DNA of 64,000 nucleotides from Eutrophocola salsuginis (GTDB lineage Bacteria > Pseudomonadota > Gammaproteobacteria > Pseudomonadales > Pseudohongiellaceae): positions 1,860,001 through 1,924,000 of the forward strand of contig JAYQTB010000004.1 of assembly GCA_038147195.1 (NCBI GenBank). The letters run 5' to 3'. Each line of letters begins with the position of its first letter. The first letter of the stretch is position 1. A program made the position numbers and the translations under genes. Positions 45,018-53,345 of this stretch are shown in pieces. The notes beneath the pieces were generated by a model. That model was given only the letters and a program-made list of their open reading frames with translations. It did no database searches and had not been told where the DNA came from.

Positions 45018-46577
45018 TCAATCCCACGCCAGCGGGCACCCCGGCATCGACAGGCTAACGCTGTCCACCTGCGCGCATAACGCCCGTGCATTGGCCTTCT
45101 GCTCTTCCAGGATACGGTGTACGTCGGCAATCGGCGTGACGCGGCCATGGATGGGCACGTCGCGCGCAACGTCGAGGTTGCGGTAAGCGACGTTGTCGTC
45201 GTAGGTATTTCCCCAGAAATACACTTCCCAGTTCATGTCGAACAGGTCGCCCTGGATCAGCAGCTTGTGTCCGGGAATGTAGGCCAATAACCCATCGGCC
45301 ATGTGGGCGTTACTCATGGTGTGGTAGACATCGACGGTCAGTGAGCCGTCAGACAACTGTAAATAGTCGTCAACAGCCAGCATTTTGATGGGCCGCGGGT
45401 TGCGGCTGAGGTTGTCATGGAAGGTGGTGACGTTGCGCTCGCTCAGCGCTTCAAACCAGTCCATGTTGCCTTCCTGGGCGACGATGGTGATGCCCTCGGC
45501 GATAGCTTCTCTCAATCCTCCTGTATGGTCGAAGTGGTGATGGGAAATGATGACCTGGGTGATCGGCTTGCCAGGCACGGTCTCGTAGGCCTTCTCGATG
45601 ATGGCCCTTGACCAGGCGCGGTTGGTCGGCAACTCGAACAGGGTCAGGTGGTCTTCAAACTCCAGCAGCACCGAGTTGGCGCCGTTGTTGCCGATCATGT
45701 GCCATACGTGGTCGGCCACCGGTTCTGAGGTGACAGTGTAGTTGGGCACCGGCGCCGGTGCGTTCCTGACGGCGGCGGGCGCGGCTTGCGTGGCCGTCGG
45801 GCCGTTCACCACGTAGCGATCGATATGCAGGCGCATCATCACCGTGTCCTTCCAATCCGACACCACATTGATACTCATCGGCAGCAGCAGGCCGTCCACC
45901 GGCAGCCAGGCGCTGTACTGCGCCCATTGGGTCAATTCACCGAGGTTTTCATGGGGCTCCAGCCAGCGCATCCAATGCGGCAGGCCGGTGTCATTGTTCA
46001 CCGCCAGGGTGTACATTGCGTCCGAACCGGTGGTGACATCGACCAGGGTCAGGTTGCCGTCGCGACGGCGATTAGTGACGGTACTGGCGGGGTCGAGCGC
46101 GGCGCGCACCGCCATGAGCGGATGTGACAACAGGTCCATGCGCCGGGTCAGGGCGGCTTCGTCGGAAGCACGCCGGGCCGTACCGTTAGGTGCGACGTCG
46201 AAGGCCACATCGCCGTCGAGGTTCTGGTTCACCGGCAGGCCCTTCATCATGGCCTCGGCGGCGAAGATGAAGGCGCGGTACATGCTCGCGGTGACGCGTG
46301 TGCGGTCATTGGCGAGATCGATGTCGCGCACGTAGGCGGACATGTTGGTCATCTTTTCCGGCGCGTTGGGTTCGGTGGTGATGAGGCTGCCGCCGTCCTG
46401 GTAGGAGTCGTGACCATAGCCGACCAGGCGCAGGGTGTTCACCGATTGCAGGACGGAGACGCCGCCCATGGCGTTGGCGGCGTCGACGGCGACCTGGCGA
46501 GCATCGCCGGAGGTGGCGGCACAGCCGGTGAGCGTTATCAGAAGCGCAACGTAAGTGATGTGAAATTTGAACTTCAT
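45018..46577 (-). CDS. MBL-fold lipoprotein with long N-terminal domain
   Basis: 519 residues from the ATG at 46577 (AAGAGGAGTTCGC upstream). The signal ITLTGCAATS has a lipobox Cys, so the protein is probably membrane-anchored on the periplasmic side. Residues about 25-270 form a beta-rich domain (VNTLRLVGYGHDSYQDGG, LTLVDVTTGSDAMYTLAVN). From about 280 an MBL domain carries HHHFDH near 345, His in SNAHMADG near 421 and His in PIHGRVTP near 475. The N-terminal domain resembles regions found beside alkyl-sulfatase-like or flavorubredoxin-unrelated MBLs, but I cannot name it. It is third in the 48281-45018 operon. Confidence 0.8.
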   Translation of the reverse strand: MKFKFHITYVALLITLTGCAATSGDARQVAVDAANAMGGVSVLQSVNTLRLVGYGHDSYQDGGSLITTEPNAPEKMTNMSAYVRDIDLANDRTRVTASMYRAFIFAAEAMMKGLPVNQNLDGDVAFDVAPNGTARRASDEAALTRRMDLLSHPLMAVRAALDPASTVTNRRRDGNLTLVDVTTGSDAMYTLAVNNDTGLPHWMRWLEPHENLGELTQWAQYSAWLPVDGLLLPMSINVVSDWKDTVMMRLHIDRYVVNGPTATQAAPAAVRNAPAPVPNYTVTSEPVADHVWHMIGNNGANSVLLEFEDHLTLFELPTNRAWSRAIIEKAYETVPGKPITQVIISHHHFDHTGGLREAIAEGITIVAQEGNMDWFEALSERNVTTFHDNLSRNPRPIKMLAVDDYLQLSDGSLTVDVYHTMSNAHMADGLLAYIPGHKLLIQGDLFDMNWEVYFWGNTYDDNVAYRNLDVARDVPIHGRVTPIADVHRILEEQKANARALCAQVDSVSLSMPGCPLAWD

Positions 46578-46621
46578 GCGAACTCCTCTTGTATCCTTGT
46601 ATCCTTTCCAGTCAGCCATTT

Positions 46622-46648
46622 CGGATGCGGTCCTTTGGACCTTATCCG
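46622..46648. other. Intercistronic hairpin
   Basis: CGGAT-GC-GGTCC-TTT-GGACC-TT-ATCCG: two stacked stems with a small internal mismatch, in the 89-base gap between the superfamily gene at 46667 and the MBL lipoprotein. No T-run is present. It may protect or attenuate the upstream part of the transcript. Confidence 0.35.
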
Positions 46649-46666
46649 ACCTACACGGACCATTGT

Positions 46667-47818
46667 TTATTCTTCAGGCCGTTCCCAACCTTGTTCGAAG
46701 AATTTTTCCCAGTTCTGCGCCCAAGGCCGCCCGAGGAAATCGATGTAGCCTTCGTCGAACGGCGTCAGCTGTGACGGACGGCCGTCCGGGCCGAGCACGA
46801 TGCCGTTCTCGACGCGGCATTCCACGAACAGGTAGCGTGCCTCCGGACCGTCGATGCCGGCGGTGCGGTCCCACGGCGTGAAGATACGCAGCGGTTCCGC
46901 GAATGCCTCCGGGTCGTAGAAGATCGCTTCCCACACCAGGCCTTCCCCATCATCGGCGCGGCGAATGATTTCCACCACCTCCAGCTCGTTGCTGAACTCG
47001 AACATGGAATGACTTGTGGTCCAGCCCTGCACGTTGGCGGTCCAGGCGATAAGGGTGTCACCGTCCCAGAAGCCGATGGTCTCGCCATACCACTGAGGGA
47101 TTAGCGTGGAGTGTTCCTGGCCGATGAGGACCTTGCGGATGAAATTATCTGCCACCCCGGCAAGGAACTGCACTTGGTTCGGTGTTACCAGCACCTCCAT
47201 GTCGCGTATACCCCATACATACCACCAGCGCATCAGGCCTTCCGGGTAGCAGAACGACGCCATCCACTGCGGCGCATTGTTCACCGCCTCGTGATAGTTC
47301 ATCTGCGTCATGCGTTTCTGGTATTCCGGCGTCAGCAGGGAAATCATCGAGGACGTCTGCAGGATGTCGCCATTAGTCCACTGTTCGGGACCGCGGAAGA
47401 ACGAGCCGCGGAAATACCAGCCGTCCCATTCCGGCAGCGTGGCGCGTGTGTGGGTGTTGTAGGATCCGTTGGCTTTCGCCCTGGCCATCAGGTCGCGGTA
47501 ATGCGCCTCGGCCGTCGGGTATTCATAGGGGCTGAAGATTTCATCCGTGCTGATGCCGTGGGAGCAGTCGCCCCAGTGCCCGACGCGGTTCGCCACCCAC
47601 ATGTTGGTGAGCTGCGCCGGCGTGTTGCAGCGCGTGTAACGTGGGTCGTCCCAAAATTCGCTGTCGAAGTAGAAATTCTCGGTGGTAAACAAATCCACCG
47701 GCAGCGGTTCGATGCCGGACGGCGGCGCTTCACCGGAATAACGGTTGTTCTGCGGCGGCTGCGCCAGGGTCGGCCCGGCTAGTAATACGATCAGGATAGT
47801 CAGTATGATCCAGCGCAT
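46667..47818 (-). CDS. Secreted protein, unnamed C-P-G-R/WMG superfamily, long form (member 8)
   Basis: 383 residues from the ATG at 47818, preceded by GAGGTCCCC; signal peptide MRWIILTILIVLLAGPTLAQ. Long-form signatures: PSGIEPLPVDLFTTENFYFD, DPRYTRCNT, GHWGDCSHGISTDEIFSPYEYP, SMISLLTPEYQKR, VNNAPQWMASFCYPEGLMRWW, PQWYGETIGFWDGDTLIAWTAN and FLGRPWAQNWEKFFEQGW. It is shorter than the paralogues at 19985 and 56063. Function unknown. It sits between DUF6152 (10-base gap) and the MBL lipoprotein, repeating the DUF6152/superfamily/MBL combination of the 38-41 kb operon. Confidence 0.8.
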   Translation of the reverse strand: MRWIILTILIVLLAGPTLAQPPQNNRYSGEAPPSGIEPLPVDLFTTENFYFDSEFWDDPRYTRCNTPAQLTNMWVANRVGHWGDCSHGISTDEIFSPYEYPTAEAHYRDLMARAKANGSYNTHTRATLPEWDGWYFRGSFFRGPEQWTNGDILQTSSMISLLTPEYQKRMTQMNYHEAVNNAPQWMASFCYPEGLMRWWYVWGIRDMEVLVTPNQVQFLAGVADNFIRKVLIGQEHSTLIPQWYGETIGFWDGDTLIAWTANVQGWTTSHSMFEFSNELEVVEIIRRADDGEGLVWEAIFYDPEAFAEPLRIFTPWDRTAGIDGPEARYLFVECRVENGIVLGPDGRPSQLTPFDEGYIDFLGRPWAQNWEKFFEQGWERPEE

Positions 47819-47828
47819 GGGGACCTCC

Positions 47829-48281
47829 TCAGTTGTTTTCGGACAGATAGGAAGTACCCGTGTCCGCGTTGCAGCCGCCATCCGGCATGGTCATGCCGCA
47901 ATGGATCAGCGGTGCACCGTTGGGCATGGCGCCGAAGGTCTTGCCGTTGCGCAGGGGATTGAGTCGCACGGTGATGATGGTGCCGTTCGGGAAGTTGTCA
48001 GGCGTCACACCCAGCCTGGCGATGCGGGTGGCGGGACCCATTTCCGCTCCCCACTGCCTGATATTGCCGGCGTCGTCGGTGACCAGATTGCCCTCGTCAT
48101 CGAGCAATTCGAAGATCATCTGGGCATGATTGGCCCCGGGTATAAAGCGCGTCACGCGACCGGTCAGGGTGACCAACTGCTGCTGGTCGTACATGGCGAA
48201 GGAGTGATGGGCCTGGCCGGACAGCGGCGCCAGGGCGAAAAGAACGGTACCGGCTAAAGCCAGCCAGTGTTTGCGGTTCAA
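47829..48281 (-). CDS. DUF6152 family secreted protein
   Basis: 150 residues; signal peptide ending SGQAHHSFAMYD. The core reads VTLTGRVTRFIPGANHAQMIFELLDDEG, then WGAEMGPATRIARLGV and NGTIITVRLNPLRNGKT. Two cysteines near the end (LIHCGMTMPDGGCN) may pair. The NPH motif of the other copies is here GANHAQ. It is the first gene of a three-gene minus-strand operon. Role unknown. Confidence 0.82.
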   Translation of the reverse strand: MNRKHWLALAGTVLFALAPLSGQAHHSFAMYDQQQLVTLTGRVTRFIPGANHAQMIFELLDDEGNLVTDDAGNIRQWGAEMGPATRIARLGVTPDNFPNGTIITVRLNPLRNGKTFGAMPNGAPLIHCGMTMPDGGCNADTGTSYLSENN

Positions 48282-48415
48282 CGGATTTTCCTCCGTACAG
48301 GTGATGGCTGCGCGTTTTTCGCGCTATATCCTGCAGTCTAGGCTAGTGCAGGAATTTGTAAAATTGATTGTTCTTATGGAAGACAATTTGCCAGCCGGAT
48401 ACTCGGCCAACGGGC

Positions 48416-49339
48416 CTATTTGCGCCACCGAGTGGCCGTGTCCGTGGCGCAGTTTTTCAGCACCTGGATGAACCACTTCAGGCCCTGGTCGCGTTCGCGG
48501 GCGCTGTGATACTGCGCCATGATACGCATCACCGGGAAGTCGAACGGCATGGGCGCCATTTTCAGCGGCAGCACCTGGGCGAATTTGCGCGCCAGCCTTT
48601 TCTGCATGACCGCAATGCGCGGCGTGTCCAGCAGCAGCCACGGCACCGCGGAAAAATGCGGGGCATAAACGTCTATCCGGCGGGTATGACCGAGCTTCTC
48701 CATATTGCGTTCCGTGAATGAGGGATCGCGCTTGGGCCCCAGCGTCACCGCCACGTGGGCGGCATCGAAAAACTTCGCCGTCGATATCTTCCTGTTGAAA
48801 AGCGGATTGTCTTTCCAGGCCACCACCACGCAGGGTTCCTCCAGCACCCGGGTCGCGGGATGCGCGGGCAGCAGGAATTCCTCGGGGATGAGCATCAGGT
48901 CTATCTCGCCGCGCTCGAACACCTGGTAAACGGAATCCTCGGGCAGGCGCATATCCAGCCGCACGCTGGGCGCCTCGGTGGCCAGCACCTTCAGCACCTG
49001 GGTCATCAGGACGGTGACGATATAATCCGAGGCCATGAAACGGAACAGGCGCTCGGATTCGTCTGGCTCGAACTCGGTGGACATGGCAACAAGGTCGTCG
49101 ATCTGCCTTGAGACCCGTTTCAGTTCAGGCAGCAGATTCTCGGCAAAGGACGTCGGCATCAGCCGCTTGCCGTGCATGACCAGAAGGTCATCCTGAAAAT
49201 ATTCACGCAGGCGACCCAGGGCGGCGCTGGCAGCGGGCTGGCTCAAGTGCAACCGACTGGCGGCGCGGGTGACACTGCGCTCCTCCAGCAGGATATCCAG
49301 CGCCACGAGCAGGTTGAGGTCGAGTCCTTTCAGTCGCAT
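48416..49339 (-). CDS. LysR-family transcriptional regulator (NodD/PcpR-like)
   Basis: 307 residues. The winged helix-turn-helix is at about 5-65 (LDLNLLVALDILLEERSVTRAASRLHLSQPAASAALGRL within it), with an opening typical of the NodD/SyrM/PcpR branch that senses aromatic signals. The effector domain follows: FRFMASDYIVTVLMTQVL, then RGEIDLMLIPEEF. It is divergent from the Rieske oxygenase gene across 219 bases that hold two dyads. It probably controls that oxygenase and perhaps the 48281-45018 operon downstream of itself. Confidence 0.9.
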   Translation of the reverse strand: MRLKGLDLNLLVALDILLEERSVTRAASRLHLSQPAASAALGRLREYFQDDLLVMHGKRLMPTSFAENLLPELKRVSRQIDDLVAMSTEFEPDESERLFRFMASDYIVTVLMTQVLKVLATEAPSVRLDMRLPEDSVYQVFERGEIDLMLIPEEFLLPAHPATRVLEEPCVVVAWKDNPLFNRKISTAKFFDAAHVAVTLGPKRDPSFTERNMEKLGHTRRIDVYAPHFSAVPWLLLDTPRIAVMQKRLARKFAQVLPLKMAPMPFDFPVMRIMAQYHSARERDQGLKWFIQVLKNCATDTATRWRK

Positions 49340-49395
49340 GTTTCCGGCTGCTTTTCAGCTATCAGGAATATCAATGGCTGAATAGTAAAACAAAC

Positions 49396-49416
49396 AATCC
49401 AGTGAATGACAGGATT
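49396..49416. promoter_or_regulatory. Candidate LysR operator, AATCC-N11-GGATT
   Basis: A perfect 5+5 dyad with an 11-base spacer, 57 bases upstream of the LysR start and 143 upstream of the oxygenase start. The spacing fits the T-N11-A layout of LysR-type binding sites. No binding evidence exists beyond geometry and position. Confidence 0.4.
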
Positions 49417-49490
49417 CAGTACCGGAACTTCGGCTTTAGCCTTGAAGCACCCTGAAAAACCATAAAATTCATGAATGTATAAGTATCAAA

Positions 49491-49502
49491 CCAATAGATT
49501 GG
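49491..49502. promoter_or_regulatory. Second dyad, CCAAT-AG-ATTGG
   Basis: A perfect inverted repeat about 57 bases before the Rieske oxygenase GTG start. With a nearby ATTCATGAAT palindrome (49467-49476) it could form part of an activation site. It may be chance. Confidence 0.25.
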
Positions 49503-49558
49503 ATTCATGTCCTGACTTATGGTGTTATCGCCTGAACGACAGAGAAGAAGGAAGCAGC

Positions 49559-50596
49559 GTGGCTTATATAAAAAACATCTGGTACGTGGCGGCCTGGGCT
49601 GATGAAATCTCCGATAACAAGCTGCTGGCCCGAAAATTGCTGGACATGCCCGTGTTTTTTTTCCGCGATACCGGGGGTAATCCCGTGGCTCTGCTGGATC
49701 GTTGTCCCCATCGGTTCGCTCCCCTTTCCATGGGAATAATCAGGGGCAACTGCATCGAGTGCCCTTACCATGGCCTGCGTTTCGATAGCGCCGGAAAATG
49801 TGTACATAATCCCCATGGCGATGGACGCATACCTGTGCGCGCCACTGTGCCTTCCTTTCCGGTGGTCGAGCGTTACAGCGCCATCTGGCTCTGGCTCGGT
49901 AATCCTGAGGAGGCCGACCCGGCATTGATTCCCGAATTCGACTTCATGGAACCGGAGCAGAATTTTGTTGGCACCGGCACCATGCATGTCAAAGGCAATT
50001 ATTTGCTGGAAGTGGACAATATACTGGATTTATCACACATCGAGTTTGTGCATCCGATGTTCTCTTCACCGGCGGTCAGCAAGGCGCAGGTCACTCATGA
50101 ACTGGTCGACGATACGGTATGGTCAAGAAGGGACATCATGGGAGACGAGACTCCACCTGATTTCATCCGCCAGGCAATGAATGTTCCTAAAGGCCCCGTG
50201 GATCGCTGGCTGCATGTGCACTGGCAGGCGCCATCCTACATGGCACTTTTTGCCGGAGGCGTTGCTGCCGGCCAGCCTTTTGAGCACGGCATTGTGTCCA
50301 AACAGGCGCACTGGTTTACACCGGAAACCGGGCAAACCACGCATTATTTCTATGCCGTCACCCAGTCCCGAAGCATCGGGTCTCACGGAGCCGACATCGT
50401 CAACCGGGGAGTCGAAGTGCTGAAAGCCCCCTTCCAATACGAGGACGCACCGATTATCGAGGCACAACAATCACGCTTGGGTGAAACAGACCTGATGGAC
50501 TTGTACCCCATCATCCTCAACGTGGATGCTGCCAGTACAGCAGCCAGAAAAATAATCGCTAAAAAAATCCAGTCTGAAAAAAGCAGGGCTGTTTAA
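49559..50596 (+). CDS. Rieske oxygenase, vanillate O-demethylase-like oxygenase subunit
   Basis: 345 residues from a GTG at 49559; AGAAGGAAGC lies just upstream and the residues that follow (AYIKNIWYVAAWADE) match where VanA-type proteins begin, so an ATG 28 codons earlier is rejected. The Rieske cluster ligands are RCPHR (about 47-50) and CPYHG (about 67-70). The mononuclear iron site is in DILDLSHIEFVHP-type sequence (NILDLSHIEFVHP, about 155-167). It likely demethylates or hydroxylates an aromatic acid. No reductase gene is adjacent; the only other Rieske protein here is the small ferredoxin at 62990-63301. Confidence 0.88.
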   Translation: MAYIKNIWYVAAWADEISDNKLLARKLLDMPVFFFRDTGGNPVALLDRCPHRFAPLSMGIIRGNCIECPYHGLRFDSAGKCVHNPHGDGRIPVRATVPSFPVVERYSAIWLWLGNPEEADPALIPEFDFMEPEQNFVGTGTMHVKGNYLLEVDNILDLSHIEFVHPMFSSPAVSKAQVTHELVDDTVWSRRDIMGDETPPDFIRQAMNVPKGPVDRWLHVHWQAPSYMALFAGGVAAGQPFEHGIVSKQAHWFTPETGQTTHYFYAVTQSRSIGSHGADIVNRGVEVLKAPFQYEDAPIIEAQQSRLGETDLMDLYPIILNVDAASTAARKIIAKKIQSEKSRAV

Positions 50597-50690
50597 AATA
50601 GTTCTTTTATTAAAGTAAGCATGCTTTATACCCGGGTCCGGTTTATCCTCCCGGTTTGCTGATAAACATCATTAAACAAGAAGATTAAAA

Positions 50691-52091
50691 ATGCCGCATG
50701 TAACCCAGGCAGTCGTGGACTTCATCAGTTCCGCCCGCCTCGACCAGTTCCCCCCCGAAGCGCTGACGATCGGCAAACGCTGCATCATCGACGGCCTCGG
50801 TGTCATGCTCGCCGGCTCCGTCCAGCCGGCCGCCGATATCGTCACCGAATACACCAACACGGTCGGCGCCGCCGCCGAGGCGACCGCCTTTGGCCGGGCC
50901 CCGTTCAAAACCGGCGCCGCCCATGCCGCCCTGGTGAACGCCACCGCCGGCCATGCGCTCGACTGGGACGACACCCAGCTGGCCACCAGCGCCGACCGCA
51001 TCTTTGGCCTTTTGACCCACCCGACCGTACCGCCCTTGGTGGCGGCGCTGGCCATCGGTGAACGTGAAGGTGTGTCGGGCCGCGATTTCCTGGAGGCCTT
51101 CCTCACCGGTTTCGAAGTCGAGTGCAAGATCGCCGAGGCAATCAACCCGTCCCACTACAAGCAGGGCTTCCATACCTCGGGCACCATCGGCACCTTCGGC
51201 GCGGCCGTTGCCGCCGCCAAGTTACTGAAACTTGATAATGAAAAGTTGGAACACATGCTGGCCATAGCGGCCAGTTCTGCATCCGGCATCCGCGTCAATT
51301 TCGGCAGCATGACCAAACCGTTGCACGTCGGTCGCGCCGCCCAAAACGGCATCATCTCCGCCGAACTCGCCGCGCGCGGCTACACCGGCGGCCACGATGC
51401 TCTCGATCCGCCGTGGGGTTTCTTCAGCACCTTTAGCCACGGCCATGGTTTCGATGAAGACAGGATCAATGGCGTGCTCGGCAATCCGCACACCATTGTC
51501 AGCCCCGGCGTGTCCATCAAGCCCTATCCCTGTGGCGTGCTCGGCCATCCCACCATGGACGCCATGCGGCGGCTGGTCATCGACAACGATGTCGATCCAG
51601 ACAACATCACGGCGATCCGTGTACGCGCCGGCTCCAACATTCTCAACCCGCTGCGCTATGACATCGCCACTAACGAACTGGAGGCGAAGTTTTGTCCCGC
51701 CTTCATGGTCGGCGCCATCGCCCTGCGCCGCAAGGCCGGTGTCGCCGAGTTCAACGACGAGTTCGTGCAGAGCGAACCGGTGCAGGCCATGATGCGCAAG
51801 GTGACCCGCGTACTCGATGCGGATATCGAAGCGCAGGGCTGGGAAAAGATCCGCAGCACGGTGGAGGTGGACCTCGTGGACGGTACCACGCTTGTACAAA
51901 AAGCAGACGAACGCTATCGCGGCGGGCCGGACCTGCCCTTCACCCGCGACGAGCTGTACGAGAAATTCAGCGACTGCGCCACCCTTCTCTTCGACGACAC
52001 CCGGATCACGCGCATCTTCGAACAGGCCGAAACGGTGGACGAACTGCCGCGTCTCAGCGATCTCATCGAAAGCCTGGCCGGGAAATCCTGA
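50691..52091 (+). CDS. MmgE/PrpD family protein, copy 2
   Basis: 466 residues. Family landmarks: GKRCIIDGLGVMLAGSVQ, ALVNATAGHALDWDDTQ, LEAFLTGFEVECKIAEAI, GFHTSGTIGTFGAAVAAAKLL, FGSMTKPLHVGRAAQNG and SIKPYPCGVLGHPTMDAM. It is quite divergent from the copy at 24037-25380. Its stop overlaps the start of the MatC-like carrier (TGATG at 52089-52093), and a D-2-hydroxyacid dehydrogenase follows. The set suggests uptake and processing of a dicarboxylate or hydroxy acid. Confidence 0.9.
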   Translation: MPHVTQAVVDFISSARLDQFPPEALTIGKRCIIDGLGVMLAGSVQPAADIVTEYTNTVGAAAEATAFGRAPFKTGAAHAALVNATAGHALDWDDTQLATSADRIFGLLTHPTVPPLVAALAIGEREGVSGRDFLEAFLTGFEVECKIAEAINPSHYKQGFHTSGTIGTFGAAVAAAKLLKLDNEKLEHMLAIAASSASGIRVNFGSMTKPLHVGRAAQNGIISAELAARGYTGGHDALDPPWGFFSTFSHGHGFDEDRINGVLGNPHTIVSPGVSIKPYPCGVLGHPTMDAMRRLVIDNDVDPDNITAIRVRAGSNILNPLRYDIATNELEAKFCPAFMVGAIALRRKAGVAEFNDEFVQSEPVQAMMRKVTRVLDADIEAQGWEKIRSTVEVDLVDGTTLVQKADERYRGGPDLPFTRDELYEKFSDCATLLFDDTRITRIFEQAETVDELPRLSDLIESLAGKS

Positions 52092-53338
52092 TGGACCTGG
52101 CCTGGATCTCGGTGGCGTCCCTGTTGCTCGCTGTGATCCTGAGCTGCACCACCACCATCAACATCGGCGTGCTGGCCATGGCCATGGCCTTCGTCGTCGG
52201 CGTCTTCATCGGCGACATGAGCCCCGACGATGTTATCGCGGGCTTTCCCACCGACCTGCTGTTCACCTTGGTCAGCGTGACCCTGCTGTTCTCCATCGCC
52301 AACTGCAACGGCACGCTGACGCGATTCACCAATCACGCCGTGCGCCTGTGCAAGGGCAACGCCATGCTGCTACCGTCCATGTTTTTCCTGGTCGGTTTCA
52401 TCATCGCCACCATCGGCGCTGGCGCCACTCCGGCAAGCGCCCTTCTCGCGCCGCCAGCGATGGCCGCGGCCGCACGTGCCGGCATCTCGCCGCTGGTGAT
52501 GGCTGTCGTGGCCGGCAACGGCGTGCTGGCGGGTACCCTGTCGCCGTTCTCGCCGAACGGCATCATCGCCAACGACATCATGGCGCGCATCGGCCTCGAC
52601 GGTTACCGGTGGTATACCTTTGGCTTTAACGCCTTCGCGCACTTACTGGTGGGGGTCGCAGGTTTCTTCCTGTTCGGGGGCATGAAGCTGAAAGGTTCAG
52701 GCACTGACGATGGTAAAGACATCATGCCCGCGGGCGAGGACCTGGCCATGCAGCGCCGACACTGGCTCACCGCTGGCGGAATCCTAATATTGATAGTTGC
52801 CGTGGTGGCCTTCTCCCTCGACGTCGGCATGGTCGCCATCATCATTGCGGCATCCTTGATCCTGCTGCGTAGCGTTGATGAGTCGCAGGCAATCAAGCGC
52901 ATGCCCTGGCCCGTCATCGTCATGGTCACCGGCGTCACCGTGCTGGTGTCGCTGCTCGAGGAAACCGAAGGCCTGTTGCTTATTACCAACGGCATCGCCA
53001 CCATTTCAACGCCCGCCACCATAGAGGCCATCGTCGCCTTCGGCGCCGGCTTCATCTCCGTGTACAGCAGCACCTCTGGCGTCGTCCTGCCGGCCTTCCT
53101 GCCCATGGTGCCCAACCTTGCCGACCAGCTGGGCGGCATCGAACCGCTGCCCATCGCATTGTCCATGTCCATGAGTGCGAGCCTGGTCGACCTTTCGTCG
53201 CTCTCGACCGTGGGCGCGCTGTACATGGCAAGCGCCGCGGAAGGCACGGATACGCGCAAACTGTTTAATGCATTGCTAATCTGGGGATTGTCGATGTCTC
53301 TTGTCGGCGCCCTGCTGTGCTGGATCATATTTGGGTGA
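52091..53338 (+). CDS. MatC-type dicarboxylate carrier
   Basis: 415 residues from the ATG at 52091, which overlaps the previous stop by one base. The first 150 residues fit the MatC N-terminal domain: SCTTTINIGVLAMAMAFVVGV, LFTLVSVTLLFSIANCNGTL, RLCKGNAMLLPSMFF, then TIGAGATPASALLAPPAMAAAARAGI-type sequence and NGVLAGTLSPFSPNGIIAND. There are ten or more membrane spans. MatC proteins are associated with malonate or other dicarboxylate uptake. Here the partner enzymes suggest a different C4-C6 acid. Confidence 0.85.
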   Translation: MDLAWISVASLLLAVILSCTTTINIGVLAMAMAFVVGVFIGDMSPDDVIAGFPTDLLFTLVSVTLLFSIANCNGTLTRFTNHAVRLCKGNAMLLPSMFFLVGFIIATIGAGATPASALLAPPAMAAAARAGISPLVMAVVAGNGVLAGTLSPFSPNGIIANDIMARIGLDGYRWYTFGFNAFAHLLVGVAGFFLFGGMKLKGSGTDDGKDIMPAGEDLAMQRRHWLTAGGILILIVAVVAFSLDVGMVAIIIAASLILLRSVDESQAIKRMPWPVIVMVTGVTVLVSLLEETEGLLLITNGIATISTPATIEAIVAFGAGFISVYSSTSGVVLPAFLPMVPNLADQLGGIEPLPIALSMSMSASLVDLSSLSTVGALYMASAAEGTDTRKLFNALLIWGLSMSLVGALLCWIIFG

Positions 53339-53345
53339 TGAAACA

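Noticed and set aside
51692..52090. N-terminal extension of the MatC-like carrier by about 130 residues
   Set aside because: The extension is out-of-frame reading of the MmgE/PrpD gene. The carrier begins at 52091 with the normal family start and a TGATG overlap.
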